Source: a virus. From it: DNA of 53,236 nt. How positions within the stretch are numbered: the stretch's first letter is position 1; each line of letters begins with the position of its first letter. The translations under genes and the position numbers were made by a program. The notes beneath the pieces were generated by a model. It was not told the origin of the DNA and did not search any database. It saw only the letters and a program-made list of their open reading frames with translations. The stretch is from IMG/VR virus record IMGVR_UViG_3300029319_000068, positions 1 through 53,236 of that record. One strand, 5' to 3'. Shown here piece by piece: positions 14,309 to 23,964 of this stretch.

Positions 14309-15511
14309 TTATATGTCTACGGACAATTTAAAAGTAAAATCTTTTTCTTCTGTTTTCTTTATTGGATTAGCTAACTTTGCAATCGCAATAAGATTTTTGT
14401 CCTTATCGTATATTCCTATTTCTGAAATGTAAGTTTCTCTTTGAAAACTTGCAGTATAATTATTATAAGGGCTTTTTACGATATTTTTAACACCTAAACT
14501 GTCATATTCTTTATAAATCGTTGAGCCGGTGACATAAGCGTTCGCATTTGTACTTGTTTCAAGAAATGTAGGGTTGTTTGAGTTGTTTAGTTTGTTCTGA
14601 GGTGCGTGGGCAAGCATTGTAATATTAGGAATTTTTTCTGTTCCTTTAAAATCTAGCGTAAAACTAGAGTTCAAAAGGTAATTGTTACCAGCAGACCCTG
14701 ACGCTCCGAAGTAAACCCAAGCAGTATTGTACTGTGTAGCACCATCCCTAAACTGTTCCCTATGACCAGAAATGGTCCAAGAGCCTGTTAGTAAGATAAT
14801 CCCCTGATCGTAAAGGACGGTGCCTGCACATTTTCCGTCATTGGCTGGGACTGCGCCTGAAAACTGTATAAGTTCGCCATTTTTATAGTAATCTAATAAC
14901 TGTCCCGCTAAAGTGCCTGTCGTATAAAATTTTAAGTCCACCGAACCTTTCTTGATTGATGAGCCATAAAAAATAGATGGAATGCTAATCATGGTCATCA
15001 TTTGCCTATCTTTATCCCAACCTCCCAGAGGGTTAGTAAGCGAAGCTGAATATTCATAATGAGGACTTAAGCGCATGTAGTCGTTTGTTGTGTTTTTAAG
15101 TGCCATTATGTGTGGGCGATAAGATACGTTAGAAGCAGGAATAGGCAAGTCGGCTACATATTCTAAATAAAACCTTCTATCGATAGTAGCAGATAAAAAA
15201 TAACTACCAGTGATTGTGTCTCCATAGTCAAAGCCCATGAAATCATTAGTAGATACAGTGTTAAAAGAATCTAAGCTACCTTCTTTGGTAGTAAAAGGAT
15301 AGATAAGGCTATCCGAAGGTCTATCAATGTTTAGCTCATAAAGACTAATGTTCCCAACCGGGACGTTCTTAACAGGGTTTGAAAAAGCACCAGATTGAGC
15401 TGTCTTGCTGTTGTAATAATATGAACCAGAGTAGATTAAAAAATTTGTATGTGGATACGTCTTTAATCTACTAACAAAAACATCGTTTGGTCCAAATTTG
15501 TATAAAGCCAT
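14309..15511 (-). CDS. Virion structural protein, paralogue of the 15522-16667 product
   Basis: 400 residues, beta-rich, with many Thr-Gly-Ser turns and no cysteine cluster or membrane segment. The plan matches the neighbouring gene product: an N-terminal segment with 'DVFVSRLKTYPH', a middle containing SIKKGSVDLKFY and GKCAGTVLYDQGIILLTGSW, and a C-terminus YISEIGIYDKDKNLIAIAKLANPIKKT. Equivalent blocks in the paralogue are EIKKGSFNLQL, GNPCGLVFYQAGIAVISGS and TTVGLYSADNELLAVAKLSEPLKKT. Tail, collar or baseplate location is likely from the surrounding genes; the exact role is unknown. Confidence 0.7.
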   Translation of the reverse strand: MALYKFGPNDVFVSRLKTYPHTNFLIYSGSYYYNSKTAQSGAFSNPVKNVPVGNISLYELNIDRPSDSLIYPFTTKEGSLDSFNTVSTNDFMGFDYGDTITGSYFLSATIDRRFYLEYVADLPIPASNVSYRPHIMALKNTTNDYMRLSPHYEYSASLTNPLGGWDKDRQMMTMISIPSIFYGSSIKKGSVDLKFYTTGTLAGQLLDYYKNGELIQFSGAVPANDGKCAGTVLYDQGIILLTGSWTISGHREQFRDGATQYNTAWVYFGASGSAGNNYLLNSSFTLDFKGTEKIPNITMLAHAPQNKLNNSNNPTFLETSTNANAYVTGSTIYKEYDSLGVKNIVKSPYNNYTASFQRETYISEIGIYDKDKNLIAIAKLANPIKKTEEKDFTFKLSVDI

Positions 15512-15521
15512 AGCATGACGC

Positions 15522-16667
15522 CTAGTAATCCAATCTTACTCTTAGTGTAAGTTCTGTCTCGGGAGTTTTCTTGAGAGGTTCAGAAAGTTTTGCCACAGCG
15601 AGCAACTCATTATCAGCAGAATAAAGACCAACTGTTGTAATATATGAAACAGGTGCATCTGTTGAGAGATTCTTAACCCTAATTTTACTATTATTTAAGT
15701 AAGTTGGATTTGAGCTGTAGTTAAAATCATTATGATTAGCTCTACAGAAATAAATTGTTGAGTTAAGTTCTGTGGTGTTGTTGAACGAAACATTGTAAAT
15801 TCTGTTTCTGATTCCATCAGCAATGGTATTGATAGAAGATCCAGTGACTGCATTAAAGCCTGTTTGCCCAGCGGTAGATCCTAGTCTGCTAGTTCCAAGA
15901 GCATTAGCCAAAACTCCTCCGTCAGCCTCGTCGTTAAAAACAGATCCTGAAATAACTGCAATACCAGCTTGATAGAAAACAAGACCACAAGGATTGCCGT
16001 CGCCAACAAGTCCAGAGCCGCTGATAACTGTACCTTGAGCGTGGTTTGATCCGGTAGCAAACAAGACACCATATTCACCGGCTGGGGAGTTTACTTTATA
16101 GCCGCTTGTTCCGCTAATATCTTGGATTGAAATTAGCTTAGTGGATGTTGTGCCGCCTGGTACTTGACTGTATGCAGGCTCTACTCCCAGTTGAAGATTG
16201 AAAGATCCTTTTTTAATCTCATCCTTATTTAGCAAACGAGAAAAGTTAAGAAAGAAGCAGTTATCTAATTTTGTTCCGCCGTCTACAATATTTCCATCTT
16301 CGTCGAAACGCAAAACAGAACCTGTGGCGTCGTACCCGGCGAGAACTTGAGATAACTCATTGTAAATATTAACTTTCTTAGAGTTTTGCGTGTTGCTTGA
16401 AGCAGAAAGAGAGTTCCCTCCAGTAGAGTAACCAAGTGTAATATCAAAAATATGATTAGCCGAGGAACTAAGGTAAGGATAATCATATACAGATTGGAAC
16501 ATACCGTGAGAATAAGTTTTAATGTTCTCTTCTGAGCCCAAGACAACTGTGCCTGCGCCATTGTAAGTACCTGACACAATAGAGCCAGTGATAGGTATAG
16601 CTTCGTGCAAGAGAGTTCTTGTTGAAGTTACGTCGTTGTTTGTAAGTGTCTTAAAAGTTGTAGCCAT
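15522..16667 (-). CDS. Virion structural protein, paralogue of the 14309-15511 product
   Basis: 381 residues, beta-rich and Ser/Gly/Thr-rich. Shared blocks with the downstream gene (KKGSFNLQLG, CGLVFYQAGIAVISGS, LLAVAKLSEPLKKTPE) show that the two arose by duplication, but most of the sequence has diverged, so both copies have probably been kept for separate positions in the virion. The ATG is 12 bases downstream of the 16680-17609 stop. I do not recognise a named T4 counterpart. A tail or baseplate-peripheral role is inferred from context. Confidence 0.7.
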   Translation of the reverse strand: MATTFKTLTNNDVTSTRTLLHEAIPITGSIVSGTYNGAGTVVLGSEENIKTYSHGMFQSVYDYPYLSSSANHIFDITLGYSTGGNSLSASSNTQNSKKVNIYNELSQVLAGYDATGSVLRFDEDGNIVDGGTKLDNCFFLNFSRLLNKDEIKKGSFNLQLGVEPAYSQVPGGTTSTKLISIQDISGTSGYKVNSPAGEYGVLFATGSNHAQGTVISGSGLVGDGNPCGLVFYQAGIAVISGSVFNDEADGGVLANALGTSRLGSTAGQTGFNAVTGSSINTIADGIRNRIYNVSFNNTTELNSTIYFCRANHNDFNYSSNPTYLNNSKIRVKNLSTDAPVSYITTVGLYSADNELLAVAKLSEPLKKTPETELTLRVRLDY

Positions 16668-16679
16668 TTGTGTTCCTCG

Positions 16680-17609
16680 TTATTGTGCCTTAATGTATCT
16701 AATTGGAATATCAAGTGTGTACCCAGTGGTTCCACCGATAATCCTAATATTCGAATCAATAAAGCGGTAGTTATTAGAACCGATTGGATAACCGGAGCCG
16801 CCAAGAGTTTCAAATAAGTATGTGCTTGTTGCCAAATCCAAAGAAGAAGCAATCATAAACTCAAATCTAGTTCCTTTTGGACCTCGAATGCCTTTGACGT
16901 TTGCTTGAGTGTTTTTGTCTGGATTAATCTTACCCGTCCAACTGTCCATTACATAGTCATTATTCTGCGATAATGAAAAGAAGTAGCTGGCGATATTATC
17001 ATCGTCAATGTAAGAAGGGTTTGCAATGGAGCTATTTTTTGTTGTAGCGACTTTTCCAAATCTATTATCAATCTCAATGATATATTGCGATTCAACAAGA
17101 TCTGAATCGATGGTTACACTATCGGGTATTTCTGTTGTATCAAGACCCTGCTCAAGAAGAATAAAATTTCCTTTTGTAAGTGTTTGTCCTTGGAGAATGC
17201 CACTTGTGTTTGTAGTACCATCGTTAAAAAGCTGAGTTTCGGTTGTTTGGTCAACAGCGACCAAGAAAGAATTGTTTACTGCATATCTGGCGTTTTCAGG
17301 ATTTTGCTCGTTTATCTTGATAATAGGTAGGTAAAGCAAGTTATTTCTAGCCATAGACGTTAATCTAGATTTCATGCTGGATGCGTTATTCGTGAAAGCC
17401 TCAAAAACTGGTGTTTGCATGATATCTAAGTCGTAGTAAGCGGAACCACTTGGGTGGTTCTTGTCATACTTTGAATAATCGATTTCATCGTCACCTAAAG
17501 CAAACTTTGTAATCTTAAAGCTCCCGTCGCCCTTAGCCAAGCGAAAGCGCCCTGTATCTGTTAAAACTGCATCAAGAATGATGTCACCGCTGTTGTCTAG
17601 AAAGCCCAT
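16680..17609 (-). CDS. Virion structural protein with LT-G-LAKG-GDDEI N-terminal module
   Basis: 309 residues. The N-terminus MGFLDNSGDIILDAVLTDTGRFRLAKG, followed by FKITKFALGDDEIDYSKYD, I recognise as a recurring marine-phage virion protein type. The pattern of leucine-threonine, invariant glycine and a final G-D-D/E recalls N-terminal attachment modules of phage tail fibres. The rest is beta-rich and includes GPKGTRFEFMIASS near the C-terminus. A CTATTTA motif and an AAGGAG ribosome site precede it, so it may head its own late transcript with the paralogous pair downstream. Confidence 0.7.
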   Translation of the reverse strand: MGFLDNSGDIILDAVLTDTGRFRLAKGDGSFKITKFALGDDEIDYSKYDKNHPSGSAYYDLDIMQTPVFEAFTNNASSMKSRLTSMARNNLLYLPIIKINEQNPENARYAVNNSFLVAVDQTTETQLFNDGTTNTSGILQGQTLTKGNFILLEQGLDTTEIPDSVTIDSDLVESQYIIEIDNRFGKVATTKNSSIANPSYIDDDNIASYFFSLSQNNDYVMDSWTGKINPDKNTQANVKGIRGPKGTRFEFMIASSLDLATSTYLFETLGGSGYPIGSNNYRFIDSNIRIIGGTTGYTLDIPIRYIKAQ

Positions 17610-17652
17610 TATTTTATCTCCTTGTATAATTAGACATTACACACACTTTTTA

Positions 17653-17659
17653 TAAATAG
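17653..17659 (-). promoter_or_regulatory. Candidate late promoter motif (CTATTTA), site 4
   Basis: Minus strand AATAAAAACAACTATTTATA in the 82-base gap before the 16680-17609 gene. This is the clearest A-tract version. Predicted start of transcription is near 17646, leaving a leader of about 37 bases ending in AAGGAGATAAAATA before the ATG. The extended core CAACTATTTA is shared exactly with the site at 29522-29528. Confidence 0.55.
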
Positions 17660-17691
17660 TTGTTTTTATTCATTTGTAAAAGTTTTTATTA

Positions 17692-20367
17692 CTAGTAAAG
17701 TTTTTCTTGTCTTTGTTTAAATTTGACATTTAAGTCTATTTTTCTGCCCGTCTTTTTAGACGTTAGTCTGATCTTAAATTTCCTGTCTTGTCTGAAGACT
17801 GATTCTTCTGCTTCACCTATTTCAAAATCAGGAATGTCGAATGCACTATCATAGTCTTCTTGGACATATTTTTCTTTCATTATCCACTGGTGGTATGCTG
17901 GTTTAATATGAATATATTTTTTACCTTTTGTTGAAAAGTTTGTTTCTTGTTCTTTTTTCTTTAAAAGATCAGCTTTCGTTTCTTCTTCTATGTTGAAGAT
18001 TCTAATCACCGGATAAGCAAAATTATCTTCTTCTTTTATTTCTACTTCGTAAACATCAGTAGGGTTAGAAAACTTTCCGTGATAATCTATAGCTCGGAAA
18101 GTGAAATAATATTTTTGATTGAAATTTAAGTCTACTTTAACAGAATTATTTGGTCCGTTTAATAGTTGTTTTTCAGAATCTTGAAAATCACTATAACTAG
18201 TTGGTTTTATGACAGTTTGAAAAATCTGCAAATATTGTGATGGCTCTTCGGATTTAAAAAACACTTCATTGTTGAATATGTCGATTTCAGCAAGCTCTTC
18301 TTTGCTTAGGTTATAATCGTTTTTAAGTTGGTTCTCTAGTAAGACTTGGTACTGTTCAACATCTTGTTCTTCTATAGGGCGATAAAGTTGCTTCATTGTC
18401 CCTATGGTGTCTTTTAAATTTATAAGTAATGTAGAGGGAGTTTTGATATAAGGGACAAACTCGATCTCAGGAGGAAGAGGAGCTTCATCTATAACGATAG
18501 TTGTATTATGTGAGGGGGGCGAAAATACTCCAGTCCCTGGACCAGTTATGTCAAGACCAAACTGATCTACATTGTAGTAAGGAACTCTAATGATTCTTAT
18601 CGATGGACTTGTCGTGACTGTTAATAAAGCAGACTTTTTGCTTGGAGTAACAGATATAGAAGCTTCTCCTAGATTATACTGGTATTGTGTGCCGAATACG
18701 ACCTTGTGGGCATATATTCTATACACATAAAATTTATTATATTTTACTTGCGTATCAAACATCTCTATCATATCTGTATCATCATTAGGCAGATAGAAGG
18801 TCTGAACCTTGTTTAGCAATTGTCCGCCGCCGCCTGCGGTCCACTTTTCAACTTCATATACAACTGTTTCTTCGTAACATTCATCTCCTTGTAGAATGTC
18901 TTCCCAGGTTCGTGAAGTGGAGTTTATCAAAGAATTCATTTTTGATTCAAGACCTAATGACATTAATTTCGTAAACAAACTGTTCTGTGGAGCTTCAAAG
19001 TCATACTCATCGTTCGCAGATCCAATGTAGACGTAATCCTTTTTTAAACCAGGGTCGAGTGCTAAGTCTCCGTTTTTAGCTTGTTCGAGAAAATCATTGA
19101 AAGGTAAAGAAGTAAGAGGTGTCTCCTCAGTTATTTCTTCATTTGATGATAAAGAGTCAAAGCCGAGACTTCCTTCGCTAGTGGCAATGTATCTCAACAT
19201 AAAAGGATTATACTTAGTAGCTTTAAGCGCTCTAAACACAGATTTATTTTGCTCAGGTTCAATTTGAATTTGTATATTCATAGGGAACATAGAAGCCGCC
19301 GAGTTATAATTGTCTATTATATTAAAATCAGCTTCAGAAAAAAGTATTTCACTGTATCCCATTTGGGCTTCCTCTAAAAAAGAATCAGCATTCATGTGCA
19401 TCTTGTTTCTGAAAGCTGCGGCATCTGTCCAAAGATCTAAATAATTGCTAATACTGTTGTTTGCCAAATCGAATCTATTATAGGTAAAAGGCTCTTTATC
19501 ATTTTTAGTCTCCTTATAGAACAAAGACTCTGTATCAAAATCTTCAAGTAGTCCATTTAAAGTAAGATGATTTTTAAACTTACCGATTATTTTAGTTGGA
19601 TTCGGGTTGGCGTCTTTCTGGTTTTTATTGGCACTGATAAATTTATTGTTAACGCTCACGACGGACATGTAAGTGTATAGATTTGGAAGAACTTTTTCAT
19701 TAAAAACTTCTGGATCATCATCTAAAACATCATCTCTCAATCCACTGATTAACTTTTCATATCCTAGTTTAAGATAATTGTAGTTTCCTTTAATTTTCAC
19801 AAAGTTTCTTTCGAAAAAAGACGTTTCTTCATTTAGAGTTTTTGTCTCAGGTCTGTTCATACTAAAAACTATGTCTTCATTTATAGCACCATTAGAGAAC
19901 TTTGATAAACACCAGTCTCTCCACCAAGTTACCGGGGCTTCAGCGACAAACGGGCTTGTTTGCGCTATTTCTGCATCTGTGCCATTAATATAAACCTCAT
20001 AAAGCTCCTCAATCTGACCAGGAATGTTATTGTCTATTGTTTGTTGGATTTTTCTTAAAGATACTTTTGCCCCTAAATCAGCACTGAGGAATTTCATTAT
20101 TTTCTTTTTAGAATCGTTTACTGCATACTCTGGAGTCTGAAACATTTGTAAAGGAGTATTGTACGTTACCGGTGCAACCGTTCCCTCTACATCATTCCAT
20201 TTCCAATAGTTCATTACATCGCTTCTAAAGTTGTCTGTTACACTTTCTTTTGATACTAGTCCAGTAGCAGGGTTTATAAACTCTGCAATAGATTTATTGA
20301 CAAACCTGTTTCTTTTATTTTTTGATAAAAGTTGCTTTTCATTTTCAGATGTGTATTGTTCTGGCAT
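17692..20367 (-). CDS. Large virion structural protein of unknown role
   Basis: 891 residues, mixed composition and acidic overall. The N-terminal 250 residues are helical (KRNRFVNKSIAEFINPATG near the start). The centre and C-terminal part look beta-rich; a stretch around residues 740-830, ending QKYYFTFRAIDYHGKFSNPTDVYEVEI, has the look of a fibronectin type III-like strand pattern. The C-terminus is basic (FRQDRKFKIRLTSKKTGRKI). There is no enzymatic motif or signal peptide. It lies 15 bases after the 1193-residue gene and looks like part of the same tail or baseplate set. Confidence 0.65.
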   Translation of the reverse strand: MPEQYTSENEKQLLSKNKRNRFVNKSIAEFINPATGLVSKESVTDNFRSDVMNYWKWNDVEGTVAPVTYNTPLQMFQTPEYAVNDSKKKIMKFLSADLGAKVSLRKIQQTIDNNIPGQIEELYEVYINGTDAEIAQTSPFVAEAPVTWWRDWCLSKFSNGAINEDIVFSMNRPETKTLNEETSFFERNFVKIKGNYNYLKLGYEKLISGLRDDVLDDDPEVFNEKVLPNLYTYMSVVSVNNKFISANKNQKDANPNPTKIIGKFKNHLTLNGLLEDFDTESLFYKETKNDKEPFTYNRFDLANNSISNYLDLWTDAAAFRNKMHMNADSFLEEAQMGYSEILFSEADFNIIDNYNSAASMFPMNIQIQIEPEQNKSVFRALKATKYNPFMLRYIATSEGSLGFDSLSSNEEITEETPLTSLPFNDFLEQAKNGDLALDPGLKKDYVYIGSANDEYDFEAPQNSLFTKLMSLGLESKMNSLINSTSRTWEDILQGDECYEETVVYEVEKWTAGGGGQLLNKVQTFYLPNDDTDMIEMFDTQVKYNKFYVYRIYAHKVVFGTQYQYNLGEASISVTPSKKSALLTVTTSPSIRIIRVPYYNVDQFGLDITGPGTGVFSPPSHNTTIVIDEAPLPPEIEFVPYIKTPSTLLINLKDTIGTMKQLYRPIEEQDVEQYQVLLENQLKNDYNLSKEELAEIDIFNNEVFFKSEEPSQYLQIFQTVIKPTSYSDFQDSEKQLLNGPNNSVKVDLNFNQKYYFTFRAIDYHGKFSNPTDVYEVEIKEEDNFAYPVIRIFNIEEETKADLLKKKEQETNFSTKGKKYIHIKPAYHQWIMKEKYVQEDYDSAFDIPDFEIGEAEESVFRQDRKFKIRLTSKKTGRKIDLNVKFKQRQEKLY

Positions 20368-20382
20368 TATTGTTACCTTTTA

Positions 20383-23300
20383 TTAATAAGAGCCGCCCAT
20401 GCCGCCGCCTCCAGCGCCGCTGTTGAAGCCATCACCCGTGAAGCCTCCCTCAACGCTCAGAGTGGTGCCAAGTTTTTTGCTTTTTTCATTTGCCTTTTTA
20501 CCTTTGGATAGACCACCTGCGCCTAAATTCTCTGAGTCAACGTTATCCATAGTTTTCTTATGCTTTGACATTTTATTAAAATCTTTTATCATCTCATCGC
20601 CGCCTTTGTAATTAGGCAAATAAGTAAGCTCCTTCATAGAAGCTAGAATAAAATACTTATCATATATGGGAAGTTCAACAGAACTATTTCTTGTAACTCC
20701 AAGTTTCTCATTAACATAGTATTTTAGCCTACATAATACTGGCTTATCGGTAGACTTTATCATGTTAAAGACATCTAGTGTTAGCTTGTTCCAAATAAGT
20801 CCTTTAATATCGTTAGAACCAGACGATACTAAATATTCTATCTGAACAAGATTAAAGTAGTTAATAAAAATACCAAAATCGTTTTTACCAGTTGCTAGAT
20901 CGCCTATGTTTTCTATATTTTTTTCAAAAAAGTTTAAGTTATCTTTTAGATAAGTTGTGTCTACTCCTGTATCCTCTGGACTAGGGTCTAATGTGATTAA
21001 CTGTTTAAAATGATTTGGTATTCCTTTAAGATCGTTTTCGTTTAAAGGAAGAAATCCATTTCCTCTTAGTGCTTTCAAGAATGTTGGAAACTGTTTAAAT
21101 AATTTAATATTATCTTTTTTGTTGTCTGCGTTTGACATAAAAAACAGCGCGTCATTGTAGTTTGGCTCTTCTACAAACTCTGGAGGGACTTGTTTTTCTT
21201 CATCTAGTTCTAACTGAGGTATGACAGCCTGAACAAGGGGACCATCGTTCTCTATTAATTGCTGCACAAGGGATTCTTTTGCAGGTATACCTTCTGTTGC
21301 AGCAAGTCCAAATGACAGACCCTTAGCGGATAAAATATTAGTCAAGAGTGATTTTTGTGATTGAGTAGTGTTGTTCTTGTTCAATAACATGCCAGCGTCT
21401 TGACCTGTCAAGAGTTTTTTTATTATTTCTAGATAAAAACTATTCAAAGCTTCATACTGTATGTTTACAGGAGAAGGTTGGGAATTATAGTTGGGGTCTT
21501 CAGGTGAAATAAATGGCAGTGTTGTTATCTTTCCTGACTCTGGCATTTTTATACAAGAAGGCGAGAGAAACGTATATTTATCCTCTATTAAGTTAGATTC
21601 GAATTCAACCCCTTTATTTCGGTAATATAGTTTAATTGGTACTGTCGCAGTTTCATCTGTAAAATACTTTAGATTTTCGGCAAGCGCTCTCTCTTCAAAA
21701 TCTAAATAAGATATTCTTTTAATACCTAGCTTTTGTGGCAGTTCTGATTGTACTCCATAAGATAGATATTCATAGCCACTGTTTCTCATACTAGCGTCAA
21801 ATATTTCACCAAAATAAGTCTCTCCATCTAAAAAGGCTGTTTGCTTTGAAGATTTAACTCCTGAAGGGCTGTATGCGTTCGTCCCTGAGTCTGATATTGC
21901 AGATACACTTTTCAAAGAAAAGATAGACAATATTTTTTCCAAAAACTCTTCAATCATATTGATAATAAACTCTAGTCCATCTGGGGTTCCTGTATTTGGA
22001 GAGGAGATGTTTAGCAAGTTCTCCAAGAAGCCCTCTTTTTTGACACTATTAGTGCTCGTAACTAAAGAGTACATTTGATTAAATTTAGAAAGCAGATCAG
22101 GAATAATGCCAAAATACTCATCGTTTTGTTCTTCTTTATAAAGCTTCGTGTATGTGTCAGATACAAGATTGTAATATTGAGGCTGTGTAGAAATAGTATA
22201 TAATTGTTTTGCAAGCTTTAAGGATGTCTCCAAGCTTCTTATTTTCTTTAAAATTAGTTTTTTTAATGTATCCTCAAAAGTAAACTTTATTCCGTATTGA
22301 TAAAAGCCATCAGATATATCTCTCATAGATTCGTCGTATCCACTGAAAAAACAGTATTCATATCCGGGTGCTCCTCCTAACTCGATAGACAGCTTAGTAA
22401 CGAGTCCGGTTTTAGGAGAAGAATAACCCCGTTTGGCGATTTTTTGAACTGGAATATTTTCATCAAAAAGATTAGTGTCATCAATAGCTTTCACTCTTTT
22501 TCTCACGATTGTTAAGCTTTTGAAAAATTTGCTTATTAATAAGGAGTGTTTATCTTTTTTAGAGAGATTCTCCCATAACTTAGAATATTGAGAATACTTT
22601 ACAAGCAATGCTCTCATGTCAACGCCAAAGCAGAAGTTAAGTCTATTGTCCATATCTCGTGATGCCCAAAAATCAGTATGGAATACAGTTCCGTCTGCTA
22701 TCTTTTGATTTTTGAATTTTTCCTCTGTTATATCTTTTGCTGAGAAAAGCTTGTTTGCTTCAGAAAAATCTATATCTAGTTTGTCTACCACATCTCTTTG
22801 TCTAAAGTCTTGTATTGTAGTGTTGGTTGCTTTCACTTCTGTTAAGAACATGTCCTCTTCGCTGTCTACCGAAGCAAGCCCTTCAGCATGAGTCTTACCT
22901 TTCATTGGAATGCCAACCATATTTGCCAATTGGTCTTCCCTAAGAGCAGCTACTTGTTCTGCTGAAACAAGCCCCTCTTCTGGAAGGTTATACATGAAAT
23001 GAATATCACCAAGCCATACCGCATTATTTCTATCGACATAATAGTACGCATCTGTGATTGTTTTTCCATCCTTGATAACAAACTCGAAAGCTTTTTTGCC
23101 AGTCAAGTGTTTGTTTAGACCTGGAATATTTCCAATATCAATAGAAGGTTCAAAAGAGTCTTCAAAGAATTTCTTATCGACGTTAGCAACAACAAAGTAT
23201 GCCAAGTGATTAACGTTTGGCTTTTCAACGGTAAAAGTAGTAGAGAATGTTATATTATATACTCTTTGTCCTAAATCATTTGTTGTGTATTCGTAGGAGT

Positions 23301-23964
23301 TAAAGCGATTGGGGTCATATTTAATCTTAGTTGAGCCCATTTGGTGTCCTGGGCTTGTCTCTCCTTCTCCATTTGAGGGATATATTTCTCCTAAGTTTAT
23401 TGTTTTTAAGGAAGTTTTTCCTGGGACATTCGCCAGTCCAAACCATCCAGCATCTACAGCAGGGTCTATAGAATCCAGGAAGTCTGTAGATTTTACATCC
23501 GTTGATTGAACAATAGACAAATTAATATATTCCTTTAGCTTTTCTTCATTAAACCAGTTAGATAAAAGTTTGTTTTCTATTACATCTTTTACAACCAAGT
23601 CTACTCTTACCGTGAGTGTTTTATTGTTTTTACCAGGATCATCATTAGAGTAAGTTGAAATGCCAGTTTTCTTTTTTTCTGCACCGTAAAGACCAGAGTA
23701 TACTGATTCGTACAGGGTCGTTTGTCCAAGTTGCATTTGCCCACCTAGACCGTCATTTCCAAGTGGATCTATAGTAGGAGAACCTATTTGCTGTTGAGCT
23801 ACATTTGCCTGATACTGTTCTTTTGTTGGTATATCATAATGAGGACTGTCGCCACGGACTGTTGTTGTTTGAGTACCGTAGCTCAACATAATCCTGCTGA
23901 TATAAACATTAGGAACAAAATCCCCTAAAAGAGTTGCGTTGTCTATTGGTAATGTCATTCGCAA
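20383..23964 (-). CDS. Very large virion structural protein with glycine-rich C-terminus
   Basis: 1193 residues beginning MRMTLPIDNATLLGDFVPNVYISRI. The ATG overlaps the end of the upstream gene by 10 bases. The body is alpha/beta with a long Lys-rich helical section near residues 570-650. The last 40 residues are low-complexity (KGKKANEKSKKLG, then GGFTGDGFNSGAGGGGMGGSY), a flexible tail that may mediate assembly. There is no recognisable catalytic site. Size and neighbours suggest a baseplate or tail component; I cannot assign a T4 equivalent. Confidence 0.65.
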   Translation of the reverse strand: MRMTLPIDNATLLGDFVPNVYISRIMLSYGTQTTTVRGDSPHYDIPTKEQYQANVAQQQIGSPTIDPLGNDGLGGQMQLGQTTLYESVYSGLYGAEKKKTGISTYSNDDPGKNNKTLTVRVDLVVKDVIENKLLSNWFNEEKLKEYINLSIVQSTDVKSTDFLDSIDPAVDAGWFGLANVPGKTSLKTINLGEIYPSNGEGETSPGHQMGSTKIKYDPNRFNSYEYTTNDLGQRVYNITFSTTFTVEKPNVNHLAYFVVANVDKKFFEDSFEPSIDIGNIPGLNKHLTGKKAFEFVIKDGKTITDAYYYVDRNNAVWLGDIHFMYNLPEEGLVSAEQVAALREDQLANMVGIPMKGKTHAEGLASVDSEEDMFLTEVKATNTTIQDFRQRDVVDKLDIDFSEANKLFSAKDITEEKFKNQKIADGTVFHTDFWASRDMDNRLNFCFGVDMRALLVKYSQYSKLWENLSKKDKHSLLISKFFKSLTIVRKRVKAIDDTNLFDENIPVQKIAKRGYSSPKTGLVTKLSIELGGAPGYEYCFFSGYDESMRDISDGFYQYGIKFTFEDTLKKLILKKIRSLETSLKLAKQLYTISTQPQYYNLVSDTYTKLYKEEQNDEYFGIIPDLLSKFNQMYSLVTSTNSVKKEGFLENLLNISSPNTGTPDGLEFIINMIEEFLEKILSIFSLKSVSAISDSGTNAYSPSGVKSSKQTAFLDGETYFGEIFDASMRNSGYEYLSYGVQSELPQKLGIKRISYLDFEERALAENLKYFTDETATVPIKLYYRNKGVEFESNLIEDKYTFLSPSCIKMPESGKITTLPFISPEDPNYNSQPSPVNIQYEALNSFYLEIIKKLLTGQDAGMLLNKNNTTQSQKSLLTNILSAKGLSFGLAATEGIPAKESLVQQLIENDGPLVQAVIPQLELDEEKQVPPEFVEEPNYNDALFFMSNADNKKDNIKLFKQFPTFLKALRGNGFLPLNENDLKGIPNHFKQLITLDPSPEDTGVDTTYLKDNLNFFEKNIENIGDLATGKNDFGIFINYFNLVQIEYLVSSGSNDIKGLIWNKLTLDVFNMIKSTDKPVLCRLKYYVNEKLGVTRNSSVELPIYDKYFILASMKELTYLPNYKGGDEMIKDFNKMSKHKKTMDNVDSENLGAGGLSKGKKANEKSKKLGTTLSVEGGFTGDGFNSGAGGGGMGGSY

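Noticed and set aside
11194-17660. Plus-strand TATAAATA sequences (near 11195 and 17651) as T4-type late promoters
   Set aside because: They match the T4 consensus only when read rightward, yet no plus-strand gene follows. The same sites read on the minus strand fit the CTATTTA series that includes copies without TATAAATA (29522, 38711).
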